Shown here: piece after piece, positions 43,544 through 51,283 of the stretch
Layout: each line of letters starts with the position of its first letter
Numbering within the stretch: position 1 is the first letter of the stretch
NCBI GenBank assembly: GCA_014379965.1
Contig: JACMKU010000199.1
Coordinates: 1-57,380 of the forward strand
DNA from: Chitinophagaceae bacterium
Lineage (GTDB): Bacteria > Bacteroidota > Bacteroidia > Chitinophagales > Chitinophagaceae
Length of the DNA: 57,380 bases
Reading direction: 5' to 3'
Notes under the pieces: model-generated
What the model was told of the DNA's origin: nothing
The model's database searches: none
What the model saw: the letters and a program-made list of their open reading frames with translations, nothing else
Made by a program: the position numbers and the translations under genes

Positions 43544-43571
43544 GCTAACCCTACCTGAATGTAAGAAATTT

Positions 43572-44726
43572 TTAGAACCCCTTCTCATCCGTTCTAATGA
43601 TCCAAAGGTCACCACCCTTTCCAACGCTATGAGTATACCCTGCTATTGTATATCCGCCATCTTTATTCACGACAACCCAGTATCCCTGGTCGTCGGCCTC
43701 CACAGAGCCGAAATTCTTCCTCCATTGTACAATCCCGTTCCTTGAATACTTGAGTAGTATCGCATCATGAATGTTTCGGGTGATGTCGCCACGGAAATAG
43801 CCAGTCACGATGAATCCGCCGTCCAATGTCTCCTCCGAGTGCATCAATCGGATATCCTCTCCTGTATGGTACCGCGTGGACATCAGCAACACTCCTTCCT
43901 CGTCTATCTGCATGAATAGCCCGTCGTGCAAGCCGGTTGAATCGGATTCGCTGTAACCGGTTAGTGTAAACGTCTTGCCGTCGCCATTCCGGGTAAAGCT
44001 ATGCGTGATGTCGTGCTTGTCTTTCTCGCCGTATGTCTTCGTCCAGAGTAGTTGACCGGCTGCGCTAACCTTTAACAGGAGGATATCGGCCTTGTCAGTT
44101 CCGTGCGGGAGTATAAGACCGGTCACGAGAAAATCGCCCTGTTTTGTTTCCACTCCATAGAACGTTCTTTCGACATGTGGGCCACCAAAAGTCTTCTCCC
44201 AGATTATGTCGCCCGACCGGCTTAGCTTAATCATGTAGCTGTCGATATTGAGTTTGTCAGGCGCAGTGCGTTGACCTATCAGTAGTAAATCGCCCCCAAT
44301 GGTCTCCAGTACACAAGTGGTCCGTTCGTAATGATCATTGCCATAGGTCTTCTCCCAAATAAGATTCCCGGTATAATCTATGAGTGCAAGGAAGATATCC
44401 TGATTGATGGTGTCGCGGCGGCTGCTGGTAGAACCGTGTAGCAAGTAACCTTTACCTTTTACTTCCAGCACGCTCCATCCGAGGTCCATTTTGTGGCCAC
44501 CATAATTCTTTTGCCACTGTACATTTCCCGCTTTGTCGGTCTTGACCAGGTAGGCATCGATACTCGAACTGAAACTACCAGTATATCCACAGGCTACGTA
44601 CCCTCCGTCCGCGGTATGCGTTATATAGAGGGCACGATCGAGTTGATCTCCGCCAACGTTTATATTGAAACGTTGTGCATCCACAACTATCGACGACAAT
44701 AGACAAAAAACTAAGTATATCCTCAT
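43572..44726 (-). CDS. Secreted repeat protein of beta-propeller type
   Basis: 384 aa with a short signal (MRIYLVFCLLSSIVVDAQ). The mature protein is made of repeats with a D-G-G-Y core (TADGGYVACGYTGS, TLDGGFIVTGYFRG, NKDGGYTIAGYTHS) and matching lines DLGWSVLEVKGKG, ERTTCVLETIGGD, ERTFYGVETKQGD, each with a WxK(T/N)YGG partner strand. This is the delta-60/WD-like propeller pattern of Bacteroidota secreted proteins. Periplasmic or surface location is predicted; binding or adhesion is inferred, not established. Confidence 0.8.
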   Translation of the reverse strand: MRIYLVFCLLSSIVVDAQRFNINVGGDQLDRALYITHTADGGYVACGYTGSFSSSIDAYLVKTDKAGNVQWQKNYGGHKMDLGWSVLEVKGKGYLLHGSTSSRRDTINQDIFLALIDYTGNLIWEKTYGNDHYERTTCVLETIGGDLLLIGQRTAPDKLNIDSYMIKLSRSGDIIWEKTFGGPHVERTFYGVETKQGDFLVTGLILPHGTDKADILLLKVSAAGQLLWTKTYGEKDKHDITHSFTRNGDGKTFTLTGYSESDSTGLHDGLFMQIDEEGVLLMSTRYHTGEDIRLMHSEETLDGGFIVTGYFRGDITRNIHDAILLKYSRNGIVQWRKNFGSVEADDQGYWVVVNKDGGYTIAGYTHSVGKGGDLWIIRTDEKGF

Positions 44727-44812
44727 CTTGTATGATATTGACTTAATAGTTCAACCGGTCAATTTAGCGATAACGAAAATAAGATGGGACGAAAATGTAT
44801 GAGTGGAAAGAA

Positions 44813-44935
44813 AGGTTCACGCAAAGGCACGAAGGCGCAGAGGTTCTCTTCGAATTGGAGGTTGTTTTGCGATTCCCGATTCCTTATTCCTAATTCCGTT
44901 TTCTTTGCGCCTTTGCGTCTTTGCGTGAGTTTCAC
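44813..44935. repeat. Intergenic inverted repeat, CGCAAAGGCGC vocabulary
   Basis: The left arm 44813-44845 (TTCACGCAAAGGCACGAAGG, CGCAGAGG) ends in GTTCTCTTCGAATTGG, the inner-element type seen in A-family copies. The right arm 44903-44935 (TTTGCGCCTTTGCG, TCTTTGCGTGAG) runs into the stop codon of rimO (44932-44934). The loop carries CGATTCCCGATTCC and TTATTCCTAATTCCG words. Confidence 0.88.
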
Positions 44936-46257
44936 AAAAGATGATAATTCTCAATCACCTCTCCTTCAAGATCGTAATCATATGCCTTCGTGATCCTCAC
45001 ATGGACAAATTCACCGATGGGTAGTTTGTGCGACGAGTGAATGACAACTTCGTTGTCGACTTCAACGCTATCGAACTCGGTACGTCCGAGATACCTACCG
45101 GATTCTTTTTTGTCGACGAGCACTTTGAATATTCTGCCGACCTTTTCGCGGTTCTTCTCGAGAGATATTTCCTGTTGCACTTCCATGATCTCTTGCGCAC
45201 GCAGCTCTTTTTCTTCCATTGATACATCATCCACAAGTTGGTAACCGCTCGTGCCTTCTTCGTGAGAGTAGGTGAATATACCGACGCGATCGAAACGCTG
45301 TTTCTCAAGGAAGCGCTTCATCTCTTCAACATCCTCGCGAGTCTCTCCAGGAAAACCGGCAATTAGTGTAGTTCGAAGGCAGATACCGGGAACTCTCTCA
45401 CGAATCGCCTGTATAAGGTCTTCCATTTCCTCGCGGGTAATCTGGCGCTTCATCGCTTTGAGCATATTATTCGCAGCGTGCTGAAGGGGCATATCGAGAT
45501 ATTTGCAGATGTTGTCACGTTCGCGCATCACGTCGAGTATTTCCATTGGAAATTTCGAAGGGTATGCATAATGGAGGCGGATCCATACAAGGCCTTGGAT
45601 ATCCGCAAGCCGGTGCAGCAAATCGGGGAGCATTCTTTTTTTATAGATATCAAGGCCGTAATACGTCAATTCCTGTGCAATGAGCATGATTTCTTTCACG
45701 CCTTTCTTCACAAGGCCCTCCGCTTCCCTGACGAGGTCTTCTATTGTCCTGCTGGTATGCTGGCCCCGCATCAACGGGATCGCGCAGAAGGCACAAGTAC
45801 GATTACACCCCTCCGATATTTTCAAGTAGGCATAATGACTCGGAGTAGCTAGTAATCTTTCACCAATCAACTCAGATTTGTAATCCGCCTCGAATTGTTT
45901 CAGGATGAGCGGAAGCTCCATGGTCCCGAAATAGGCGTCCACCTCGGGGATCTCCGCTTCGAGGTTGTTTTTATAACGCTCACTCAGGCAACCCGTCACG
46001 TATACCTTATCCAGTTTGCCTCTTCTTTTCAGTTCTACCTGGTCGAGAATGGTGTTGATGCTTTCCTCTTTTGCCTTATCGATGAAACCGCATGTGTTGA
46101 CCACCACGATGTTGTGATCGAGCTTTTTGTTCTCGTGAACGACCTCAATATCATTAGCCAGGAGCTGACCGCTCAGTACCTCGCTGTCGACCATGTTCTT
46201 GCTGCATCCAAGCGTAATGATATTTACCCGATCCCTCTTTAATGTGCGTGCTTTCAT
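44932..46257 (-). CDS. rimO: Ribosomal protein S12 methylthiotransferase
   Basis: 441 aa from the ATG at 46257 (the frame extends to 46287). It has the UPF0004 N-terminal domain (VNIITLGCSKNMVDSEVLSG and NTCGFIDKAKEESINTILDQ), a radical-SAM CxxxCxxC (GCNRTCAFCAIPLMRGQHTS) and a C-terminal TRAM-type region. It methylthiolates Asp88 of S12. A -7 box at 46285-46292 gives a leader of about 21 nt. Bacteroidota often encode it just after ftsY; here a glycosyltransferase gene intervenes. Confidence 0.95.
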   Translation of the reverse strand: MKARTLKRDRVNIITLGCSKNMVDSEVLSGQLLANDIEVVHENKKLDHNIVVVNTCGFIDKAKEESINTILDQVELKRRGKLDKVYVTGCLSERYKNNLEAEIPEVDAYFGTMELPLILKQFEADYKSELIGERLLATPSHYAYLKISEGCNRTCAFCAIPLMRGQHTSRTIEDLVREAEGLVKKGVKEIMLIAQELTYYGLDIYKKRMLPDLLHRLADIQGLVWIRLHYAYPSKFPMEILDVMRERDNICKYLDMPLQHAANNMLKAMKRQITREEMEDLIQAIRERVPGICLRTTLIAGFPGETREDVEEMKRFLEKQRFDRVGIFTYSHEEGTSGYQLVDDVSMEEKELRAQEIMEVQQEISLEKNREKVGRIFKVLVDKKESGRYLGRTEFDSVEVDNEVVIHSSHKLPIGEFVHVRITKAYDYDLEGEVIENYHLL

Positions 46258-46284
46258 GTTCGTTTTCCTGACTGAATAAGTGTG

Positions 46285-46292
46285 CAAAGGTA
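46285..46292 (-). promoter_or_regulatory. -7 promoter box of rimO
   Basis: TACCTTTG on the minus strand, giving a short leader. No clear -33 TTTG box is seen at the expected spacing. Confidence 0.45.
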
Positions 46293-46302
46293 GGTCAATT
46301 TC

Positions 46303-46394
46303 TCGAGGCGGGAGGCGGGAGGCGCGAGACCGGAGGCGCGAGGCGCGAGACCGGAGGCGCGAGGCGCGAGACCGGAGGCGGGAGGCTAGAAGCT
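46303..46394. repeat. GGCGGGAGG word array, left form, followed by a GTCATTGCGAGCGAAGCGAAG element
   Basis: Iterated AGGCGGGAGGCGGGAGG and CGCGAGACCGGAGG words fill this stretch. A shared GTCATTGCGAGCGAAGCG element follows at about 46399-46424; its complement-form copy lies at 56642-56670. No right arm faces this array in the same gap. The element sits between divergent rimO and GT39 starts. Confidence 0.8.
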
Positions 46395-46594
46395 AGATCG
46401 TCATTGCGAGCGAAGCGAAGCAACCAGATAGCACCCCAGTATCCATCACAAAAAGCATGGCCCCACATTCGGAAGTAACCAGTATCAATCACAAAAACCA
46501 TATCCATAATAGGGATCGCATCCAGTATCCACCATAAAGAAATATTCCAAACCGAGATAGGATATATTTACAGGCAATTAACCAATCGGACCAA

Positions 46595-48070
46595 ATGGGG
46601 ACAGGCATCAGAAGGATCATTTATTCAAGGAGCACATTTCTCTTGCTTGTGCTTGTCCTCATCAGGCTTCCCTTTTTCTTCAGGGATTATGTCGATCGTG
46701 ACGAAAGCACTTTTATTCTCATGGGACAAAGCGTCGCGGATGGATACCTTCCTTATGACTTCCTGTGGGATCTTAAACCGCCCCTGCTGTTCTACCTTTT
46801 CGGACTTATCGAATTCATCTTCCCCGATTCTCTAGTGGCGATCCGGGTGTTTGGTACCCTTGTAATTTTTGGATCAGCACTGTTGCTTATTGCCATTGCG
46901 AGGCTGGCAGAACTAAAAAATGGATTCCTGGTCGCCTTCGTATATGTTCTGCTTAGTAGTCTCTTCGGAAGTGTGCAGGGGGTAATGTCGGAACATATCG
47001 CAGTCTTCTTCATGCTGGCGGCGCTGTACTTCTTTTTGAAGCGTAAATCTGTTCCCACACTTTTTCTGTCAGGACTCTTCCTGGGCTGTGCCTTATTGTG
47101 CAAGATGAATTATGCATATGCAATCCCACTCCTGTTAGCACTGTACGCTGTCCTGTATGGGAAGGAACTTCCTTTAAGGAAGATAGTAAAGCATATGCTC
47201 GCTATGGTGGGAGGCATTCTCCTAAGCATATTTCTCGTCGCGATCCCATTTCTCGCAAGTAACAGGTTCGAGTTATTTGTTGATTCGGTTTTCCTGGCGC
47301 CCTATGAGTATGGCCAGGCGCTGCATCTATCAATCGGTCAGAAGATCCAGAAGACGTGGTGGATTATAGTTGTGGGACTAATCGTCTCCTTCCTCTCCAT
47401 TCGAAGGATGGCACCTGAACAAAGGGAAGCTGCCTGGGCTTTCGTGATCGTGGTAATGGCAACCATTTACACTTTTTTTTCTAGTGCGACTGTCAATGGT
47501 CACTATCTCCTGCAGGTCTATCCTTTCCTGGCGCTGTTACTTCTCGGTATAGTCACTGGCCGCGATTATCGGCCTCGTATGGCCTGGATCATCATAGTAG
47601 TGATATTGGTGAGTGGTGAGGCGATGCTTGAATATTATCGATTAGGGAAGCATGTGGTGGCAACCGGGAAGTTTTACAACGGCAGCTCGCTGATCGCGAT
47701 AGAAGAAATAAATAAGAAAGGATTGGAAAACGAAGCGGTTTTTTTCGCCGATTATCATATTGGCTATTGGTTCATCGATCGATACCCGCTCACCAAGAGC
47801 ACTACGCATCCTTCGTCCCTGGCAAGACCGTTCCTTTTTAAATACTTTGGAAATCTGAAGACGTCGTCGATGGAGGAACTAAAATATCTCTTTGAAGAGG
47901 TTAGACCGAGAGTTGTCGTCAGTAAGAACAGGCACCTTAGTTTCTTCGAGGAAGGTAGCTCGGAGAACGATTATTTCAGGCATGTAAAGGGAAGGTATTA
48001 CCAGCCCGTTTTTGAAGATTCTGTGAAGAGGATTTATATCTGGGAAAGAAATGTTGTAAACCCGAATTAA
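46595..48070 (+). CDS. Glycosyltransferase family 39-like integral membrane protein
   Basis: 491 aa with a dozen or so hydrophobic segments. The first loop DYVDRDESTFILMGQSVADG YLPYDFLWDLKPPLLF (Asp/Glu near residues 31-34) matches the acidic catalytic loop of PMT/ArnT-type mannosyltransferases that use lipid-phosphate sugars. Periplasmic C-terminal soluble part is visible after about residue 340. Sugar modification of lipid or protein in the periplasm is inferred. It interrupts the rimO-ftsY neighbourhood. The start follows a gap of about 340 bp that holds the GGCGGGAGG array. Confidence 0.85.
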   Translation: MGTGIRRIIYSRSTFLLLVLVLIRLPFFFRDYVDRDESTFILMGQSVADGYLPYDFLWDLKPPLLFYLFGLIEFIFPDSLVAIRVFGTLVIFGSALLLIAIARLAELKNGFLVAFVYVLLSSLFGSVQGVMSEHIAVFFMLAALYFFLKRKSVPTLFLSGLFLGCALLCKMNYAYAIPLLLALYAVLYGKELPLRKIVKHMLAMVGGILLSIFLVAIPFLASNRFELFVDSVFLAPYEYGQALHLSIGQKIQKTWWIIVVGLIVSFLSIRRMAPEQREAAWAFVIVVMATIYTFFSSATVNGHYLLQVYPFLALLLLGIVTGRDYRPRMAWIIIVVILVSGEAMLEYYRLGKHVVATGKFYNGSSLIAIEEINKKGLENEAVFFADYHIGYWFIDRYPLTKSTTHPSSLARPFLFKYFGNLKTSSMEELKYLFEEVRPRVVVSKNRHLSFFEEGSSENDYFRHVKGRYYQPVFEDSVKRIYIWERNVVNPN

Positions 48071-48183
48071 GAGTAACTGGGAATTAGGAACTAGGAAATT
48101 GTGAGTTATGAATCCGGCACCCGGATGCGTGTCCTTACGCATCCTGGCGGTCCTGACTTAGCCAGCAAGTCTTTAATTCAACT

Positions 48184-48233
48184 CTGCTCCAAACCAAATC
48201 AACTCAATCAACCCATTCAACTTATTCAACTAT
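48184..48233. repeat. Right-form GTTGATTAAG word array without left partner
   Basis: CAAATCAACTCAATCAACCC and ATTCAACTTATTCAAC units lie between the convergent stops of the GT39 gene (48070) and ftsY (48251). On the left side of the same gap are unrelated AACTGGGAATTAGGAAC words (48072-48100), so this is another chimeric gap. Confidence 0.75.
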
Positions 48234-48250
48234 ATCCCACTGATCAAAAG

Positions 48251-49216
48251 CTACTCTCTCTCCAAATTAAACAGGCTATCCACAAACTCATGCTTGTCAA
48301 ACACGAGCAGGTCCTCCATCTTCTCACCAACACCGATGAATTTCACTGGAATCTTGAATTGATTCGCGATAGCTAACACAACACCGCCCTTTGCCGTACC
48401 ATCTAACTTTGTGATTGCTATAGCGGTTACGTCCGTTGCTGCAGTAAATTGTTTAGCTTGTTCAACAGCGTTTTGCCCAGTCGATCCATCCAGCACGAGG
48501 AGTACTTCGTGTGGAGCATCGGGGATCACTTTCTGAATAACACGCTTGATCTTGCTGAGTTCCTCCATGAGGTGGGCCTTATTATGCAGGCGACCCGCAG
48601 TGTCGATAAGGACGATGTCCGATTGACGCGATACGGCACTCTGAGCGGTATCGAAGGCAACGGCGGCGGGATCCGAGCCCATGTCCTGCTTCACGATAGG
48701 CACCCCCGTCCTCTCGCTCCAGATAGTCAGTTGCTCTACGGCAGCTGCACGAAACGTATCCGCAGCACCAAGCAATACCTGCTTACCGGCCTTCTTGAAG
48801 TTGTAGGCTAACTTGCCGATAGTGGTGGTCTTACCAACTCCATTCACTCCAACAACGAGGATGATATAGGGTTTCTGTGGCAGTTCGGAATCAAAAGCGT
48901 AACTATTTGATTCTTGTGCATCGACGAGTATTTCCTCAATTTCCTCCTGAAGCATCTTATTGAGCTCGGATGAACTCATGTATTTGTCTTTGGCGACTCT
49001 TTTCTCAATCCGATCAATGATTGCGATCGTAGTTTCGATGCCCACATCTGCGCTAACCAGGGCCTCCTCGAGATTATCTAATACTTCCTCATCGACGGTA
49101 CTTTTACCTGCAATCGCCTTAGTGATCTTCGAGAAGAAACCTTCCTTGGTTTTCTGTAAACCCTGGTCGAGCGTTTCTTTCTCCTTCTTTCCAAATAGCT
49201 TGTTGAATAGGCCCAT
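48251..49216 (-). CDS. ftsY: Signal recognition particle receptor FtsY
   Basis: 321 aa NG-domain GTPase. G1 [42 protein letters not shown]3 [20 protein letters not shown] and G4 [17 protein letters not shown] are complete. The N domain is short (starting [20 protein letters not shown]) with no acidic A domain, the usual Bacteroidota form. It docks SRP-ribosome complexes at the inner membrane. It follows rpmB-rpmG-DUF4295 on the same strand, a conserved Bacteroidota order, separated by a terminator. Confidence 0.96.
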   Translation of the reverse strand: MGLFNKLFGKKEKETLDQGLQKTKEGFFSKITKAIAGKSTVDEEVLDNLEEALVSADVGIETTIAIIDRIEKRVAKDKYMSSSELNKMLQEEIEEILVDAQESNSYAFDSELPQKPYIILVVGVNGVGKTTTIGKLAYNFKKAGKQVLLGAADTFRAAAVEQLTIWSERTGVPIVKQDMGSDPAAVAFDTAQSAVSRQSDIVLIDTAGRLHNKAHLMEELSKIKRVIQKVIPDAPHEVLLVLDGSTGQNAVEQAKQFTAATDVTAIAITKLDGTAKGGVVLAIANQFKIPVKFIGVGEKMEDLLVFDKHEFVDSLFNLERE

Positions 49217-49238
49217 AATCAGATTAACATGAATTGAA

Positions 49239-49279
49239 TAAAAATAGGGAATTAGGAATAAGTAATAAGGAATGGGCAG
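49239..49279. repeat. GGAATTAGGAATAAG word array
   Basis: AATAGGGAATTAGGAATAAG and TAATAAGGAATGGGCAG words between the ftsY start and the terminator of the rpm operon. A complement-form word array (TATTCCCTATTCCCC) lies at about 49607-49626, just past the rpmG stop and before DUF4295, so the pair is split by a gene. Confidence 0.6.
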
Positions 49280-49305
49280 TAAGAAAGTTGCTGAGAAAGA
49301 TCATG

Positions 49306-49341
49306 AAAAATAAAAAGCTGTCGCGTACTATCGCGACAGCT
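49306..49341 (-). terminator. Terminator of the rpmB-rpmG-DUF4295 unit
   Basis: A perfect stem AGCTGTCGCG / CGCGACAGCT with a 6-nt loop, followed on the minus strand by T5 and an AT-rich tail. Confidence 0.9.
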
Positions 49342-49387
49342 AGCCAATGTCAGATTATCGTCTTCAATGGGACGAACAGGGTATATC

Positions 49388-49558
49388 TTATTTCTGTGCG
49401 AGGAATTCCTTCACCTTATCCTTATGGATCATTTGCTCCTTAAAGGTATAGGCGCCGGACTTAGGGCTGCGCACAGCCTTGATTACTTTAGTGTAGTTCT
49501 TTGCTTCTGCTGCCTGCTTAGGGTCTTTCTTGATCGCGGTTTTAGCTGCTTTTGCCAT
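49388..49558 (-). CDS. DUF4295-family protein
   Basis: 56 aa, MAKAAKTAIKKDPKQAAEAK, then a basic stretch, ending VKEFLAQK. The Ala/Lys-rich N-terminus and central VRSPKSGAYTFKEQM match DUF4295, a small basic protein that Bacteroidota encode right after rpmG; it is thought to be ribosome-associated, but the role is not established. It is shorter than the usual ORF-calling cutoff. It lies 72 bp after rpmG in the same operon. Confidence 0.9.
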   Translation of the reverse strand: MAKAAKTAIKKDPKQAAEAKNYTKVIKAVRSPKSGAYTFKEQMIHKDKVKEFLAQK

Positions 49559-49630
49559 GATGCTTACTTGATAGGTTATGATTGAGTCCAGGAAGAACAG
49601 CCAATAGCTATTCCCTATTCCCCAACACGA

Positions 49631-49813
49631 TTACTTGATTTCTTTGTGAACAGTTACCTTTTTCAAAATGGGATTAAATTTCTTCAACTCCAATCTTTCA
49701 GGATTGTTCTTCTTGTTTTTTACCGTGATGTACCTGCTTGTACCAGGTTTACCGCTAGTCTTATGCTCAGTACATTCCAGAATTACCTGTACACGGTTTC
49801 CTTTCTTTGCCAT
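49631..49813 (-). CDS. rpmG: 50S ribosomal protein L33
   Basis: 60 aa, [20 protein letters not shown] and [18 protein letters not shown], the full L33 length and pattern. It has a single Cys, so this is the zinc-free (C-) form. It lies 72 bp after rpmB and is part of the same transcript. Confidence 0.97.
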   Translation of the reverse strand: MAKKGNRVQVILECTEHKTSGKPGTSRYITVKNKKNNPERLELKKFNPILKKVTVHKEIK

Positions 49814-49885
49814 TGTTGTTTAGTTAATAAGTTTGTGCGTCGGTCTTCGGTGTAGCTAATCAACTTAACCAAAGCGCAGTCGCTC

Positions 49886-50122
49886 TTAAATATGTTGTCC
49901 CTGGGCTCTCAATTCTTTTACCACTACAAATAAGCCCCTCTTGTTGATGGTACGGATGGCGTCAGTTGTTAGCTTAAGCGTAATCCACTTGTCTTCTTCC
50001 GCAAGGTAAAAACGTTTCTTCTGGAGGTTAGGCAGAAAGCGACGCTTCGTCTTGATATTTGAGTGGGAAACCTTGTTTCCACGCACCGGAACCTTACCTG
50101 TTACCTGACATACTCTGGCCAT
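49886..50122 (-). CDS. rpmB: 50S ribosomal protein L28
   Basis: 78 aa, MARVCQVTGKVPVRGNKVSH and KRRFLPNLQKKRFYLAEEDK, typical L28. It is the first gene of the rpmB-rpmG-DUF4295 unit. A -7 box (TACCTTTG, complement of 50146-50153) gives a short leader of about 15-20 nt. Confidence 0.97.
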   Translation of the reverse strand: MARVCQVTGKVPVRGNKVSHSNIKTKRRFLPNLQKKRFYLAEEDKWITLKLTTDAIRTINKRGLFVVVKELRAQGQHI

Positions 50123-50145
50123 GATGTTCGAAAATTTTAGGACGG

Positions 50146-50153
50146 CAAAGGTA
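50146..50153 (-). promoter_or_regulatory. -7 promoter box of rpmB
   Basis: TACCTTTG on the minus strand, 24-31 bp before the L28 start codon. No -33 TTTG was found at the usual spacing. Confidence 0.5.
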
Positions 50154-50223
50154 GGGATTAGAATCGAGAAATAAAGAAGTGGAAATGAAAAAATTACCGC
50201 TTTTTCCCACAGGCTGTTGAAAA

Positions 50224-50506
50224 GTTCGGAAGACGGGAAGACAGACCGGAAGAAGACCGGAAGTCCGAAAGACGGAAAGTCCGGAAGACCATCGTTTTAT
50301 GGGTGAGCAACTAGGGTATTTGTCTGCACTCTGGAAAAGCTTTTAAATGTCCCCAGGTATCAGGCATATTCAACTAAAAGACAGGTCTTTCGGACTTCCG
50401 GACTTCCGGACTTCCGGTCCTTCTTCCAGCCTCACGCCTCCAGTCTCACGCCTCCAGTCTCCCGCCTCCAGTCTCCCGCCTCCAGTCTCCCGCCTCCAGT
50501 CTCCCG
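50224..50506. repeat. Intergenic inverted repeat, GGAAGTCCGGAAG vocabulary, plus a second vocabulary on the right
   Basis: The left arm is 50224-50290 (GTTCGGAAGACGGGAAG, AAGTCCGGAAGACC). The right arm is 50383-50427 (GGTCTTTCGGACTTCCGGAC, TTCCGGTCC). Immediately after it, 50428-50506 holds a different family, CAGCCTCACGCCTCCAGTC and CCGCCTCCAGTCTCC repeated. The gap is between divergent rpmB and the gene at 50642, and it fills most of 519 bp. Confidence 0.9.
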
Positions 50507-50641
50507 CATGGGTATTCCCGACGCAAAACCCCCACCCCTCCTCAGTTTATTTACCCCGATTTGCCTTATCTCCTGCCTGAAAAGGCTTCACGCGGCACTA
50601 AAGGGATTTATAGGTCGTTTTAAGAGATTAAACCGTACTAT

Positions 50642-51031
50642 ATGACTGGACAGGGATCTGCCATTGAAACCATAATCAAGGACTACATAGAATCAAAAGA
50701 TCGCTCCCACAGATGCACACGTAAAAGGAATGACCAGGAAAAGGAATATAATAAGCTCCTCACCATCTATAGTGGCGAAGTAAAAAATTACACCCTGGAG
50801 CAAGCCGACAAAATTTACCTGGCCTACCAGGACATGATCATTAGCGGGGAAGAAGCGAGCCTCGCAGAATCGAATTTTCTCGAAGCCGAAAAGAAGCTAA
50901 ACGAATTAGGCGCCATTCTCTTCGACGCCACCATTAATGCCGAGATAGATTTGATCGATGGCCATGGTACCGCGAGTATCAGAAAGCCCGTGACGGTGGC
51001 CTACTTCAATGGCCAGGTCGTTGTTAGCTAA
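50642..51031 (+). CDS. Conserved small hypothetical protein
   Basis: 129 aa, ATG at 50642. A polar alpha-helical region (IIKDYIESKDRSHRCTRKRN, AEKKLNELGAILFDATIN) is followed by a short beta end (VTVAYFNGQVVVS). No known family, signal or TM is recognised. It is followed directly by a terminator, so it is its own transcript. Confidence 0.65.
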   Translation: MTGQGSAIETIIKDYIESKDRSHRCTRKRNDQEKEYNKLLTIYSGEVKNYTLEQADKIYLAYQDMIISGEEASLAESNFLEAEKKLNELGAILFDATINAEIDLIDGHGTASIRKPVTVAYFNGQVVVS

Positions 51032-51052
51032 CAATCACCTATAGAAAAACAG

Positions 51053-51081
51053 AAAGGCCTCTGGTTTTCCATAGGCCTTTT
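51053..51081 (+). terminator. Terminator of the 50642-51031 gene
   Basis: An imperfect stem AAAGGCCTCTGG / CCATAGGCCTTT with a 4-nt loop and a short T tract. Confidence 0.8.
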
Positions 51082-51242
51082 GTTACAAATCGATTCGGCT
51101 AAAAAAATTGTTTACCCCATTAAGATATTTCTGTTTTCGACGCCTTTGAAATATTTCTGCGATTAATAAAAGATACTAAGTGTTACCATTTACCTGCAAT
51201 CGAATTAACTCTGATTAAACATCTGGCATTTAGTTTCCCCTC

Positions 51243-51250
51243 TAAATTTG
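51243..51250 (+). promoter_or_regulatory. -7 promoter box of the 51284 barrel gene
   Basis: TAAATTTG ends 34 bp before the ATG at 51284, matching TAnnTTTG. The -33 region is TTTA rather than TTTG. Confidence 0.45.
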
Positions 51251-51283
51251 TTCAAATAATTTCGCAACCTAAACCACCAAGTT

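Noticed and set aside
46303..46394. CRISPR array suspected in the repetitive GGCGGGAGG and CCTCCAGTC stretches
   Set aside because: Repeat units are short, variable and contiguous, without unique spacers of constant length, and no cas gene is present.
46295..46507. ORF with PPVSRLAPPVSRL-type repeats
   Set aside because: It is a translation of the intergenic word array; no start signal or homology is supported.
50347..50580. ORF with SLTPPVSRLQSPASS-type repeats
   Set aside because: It is also a translation of the CCTCCAGTCTCC array.
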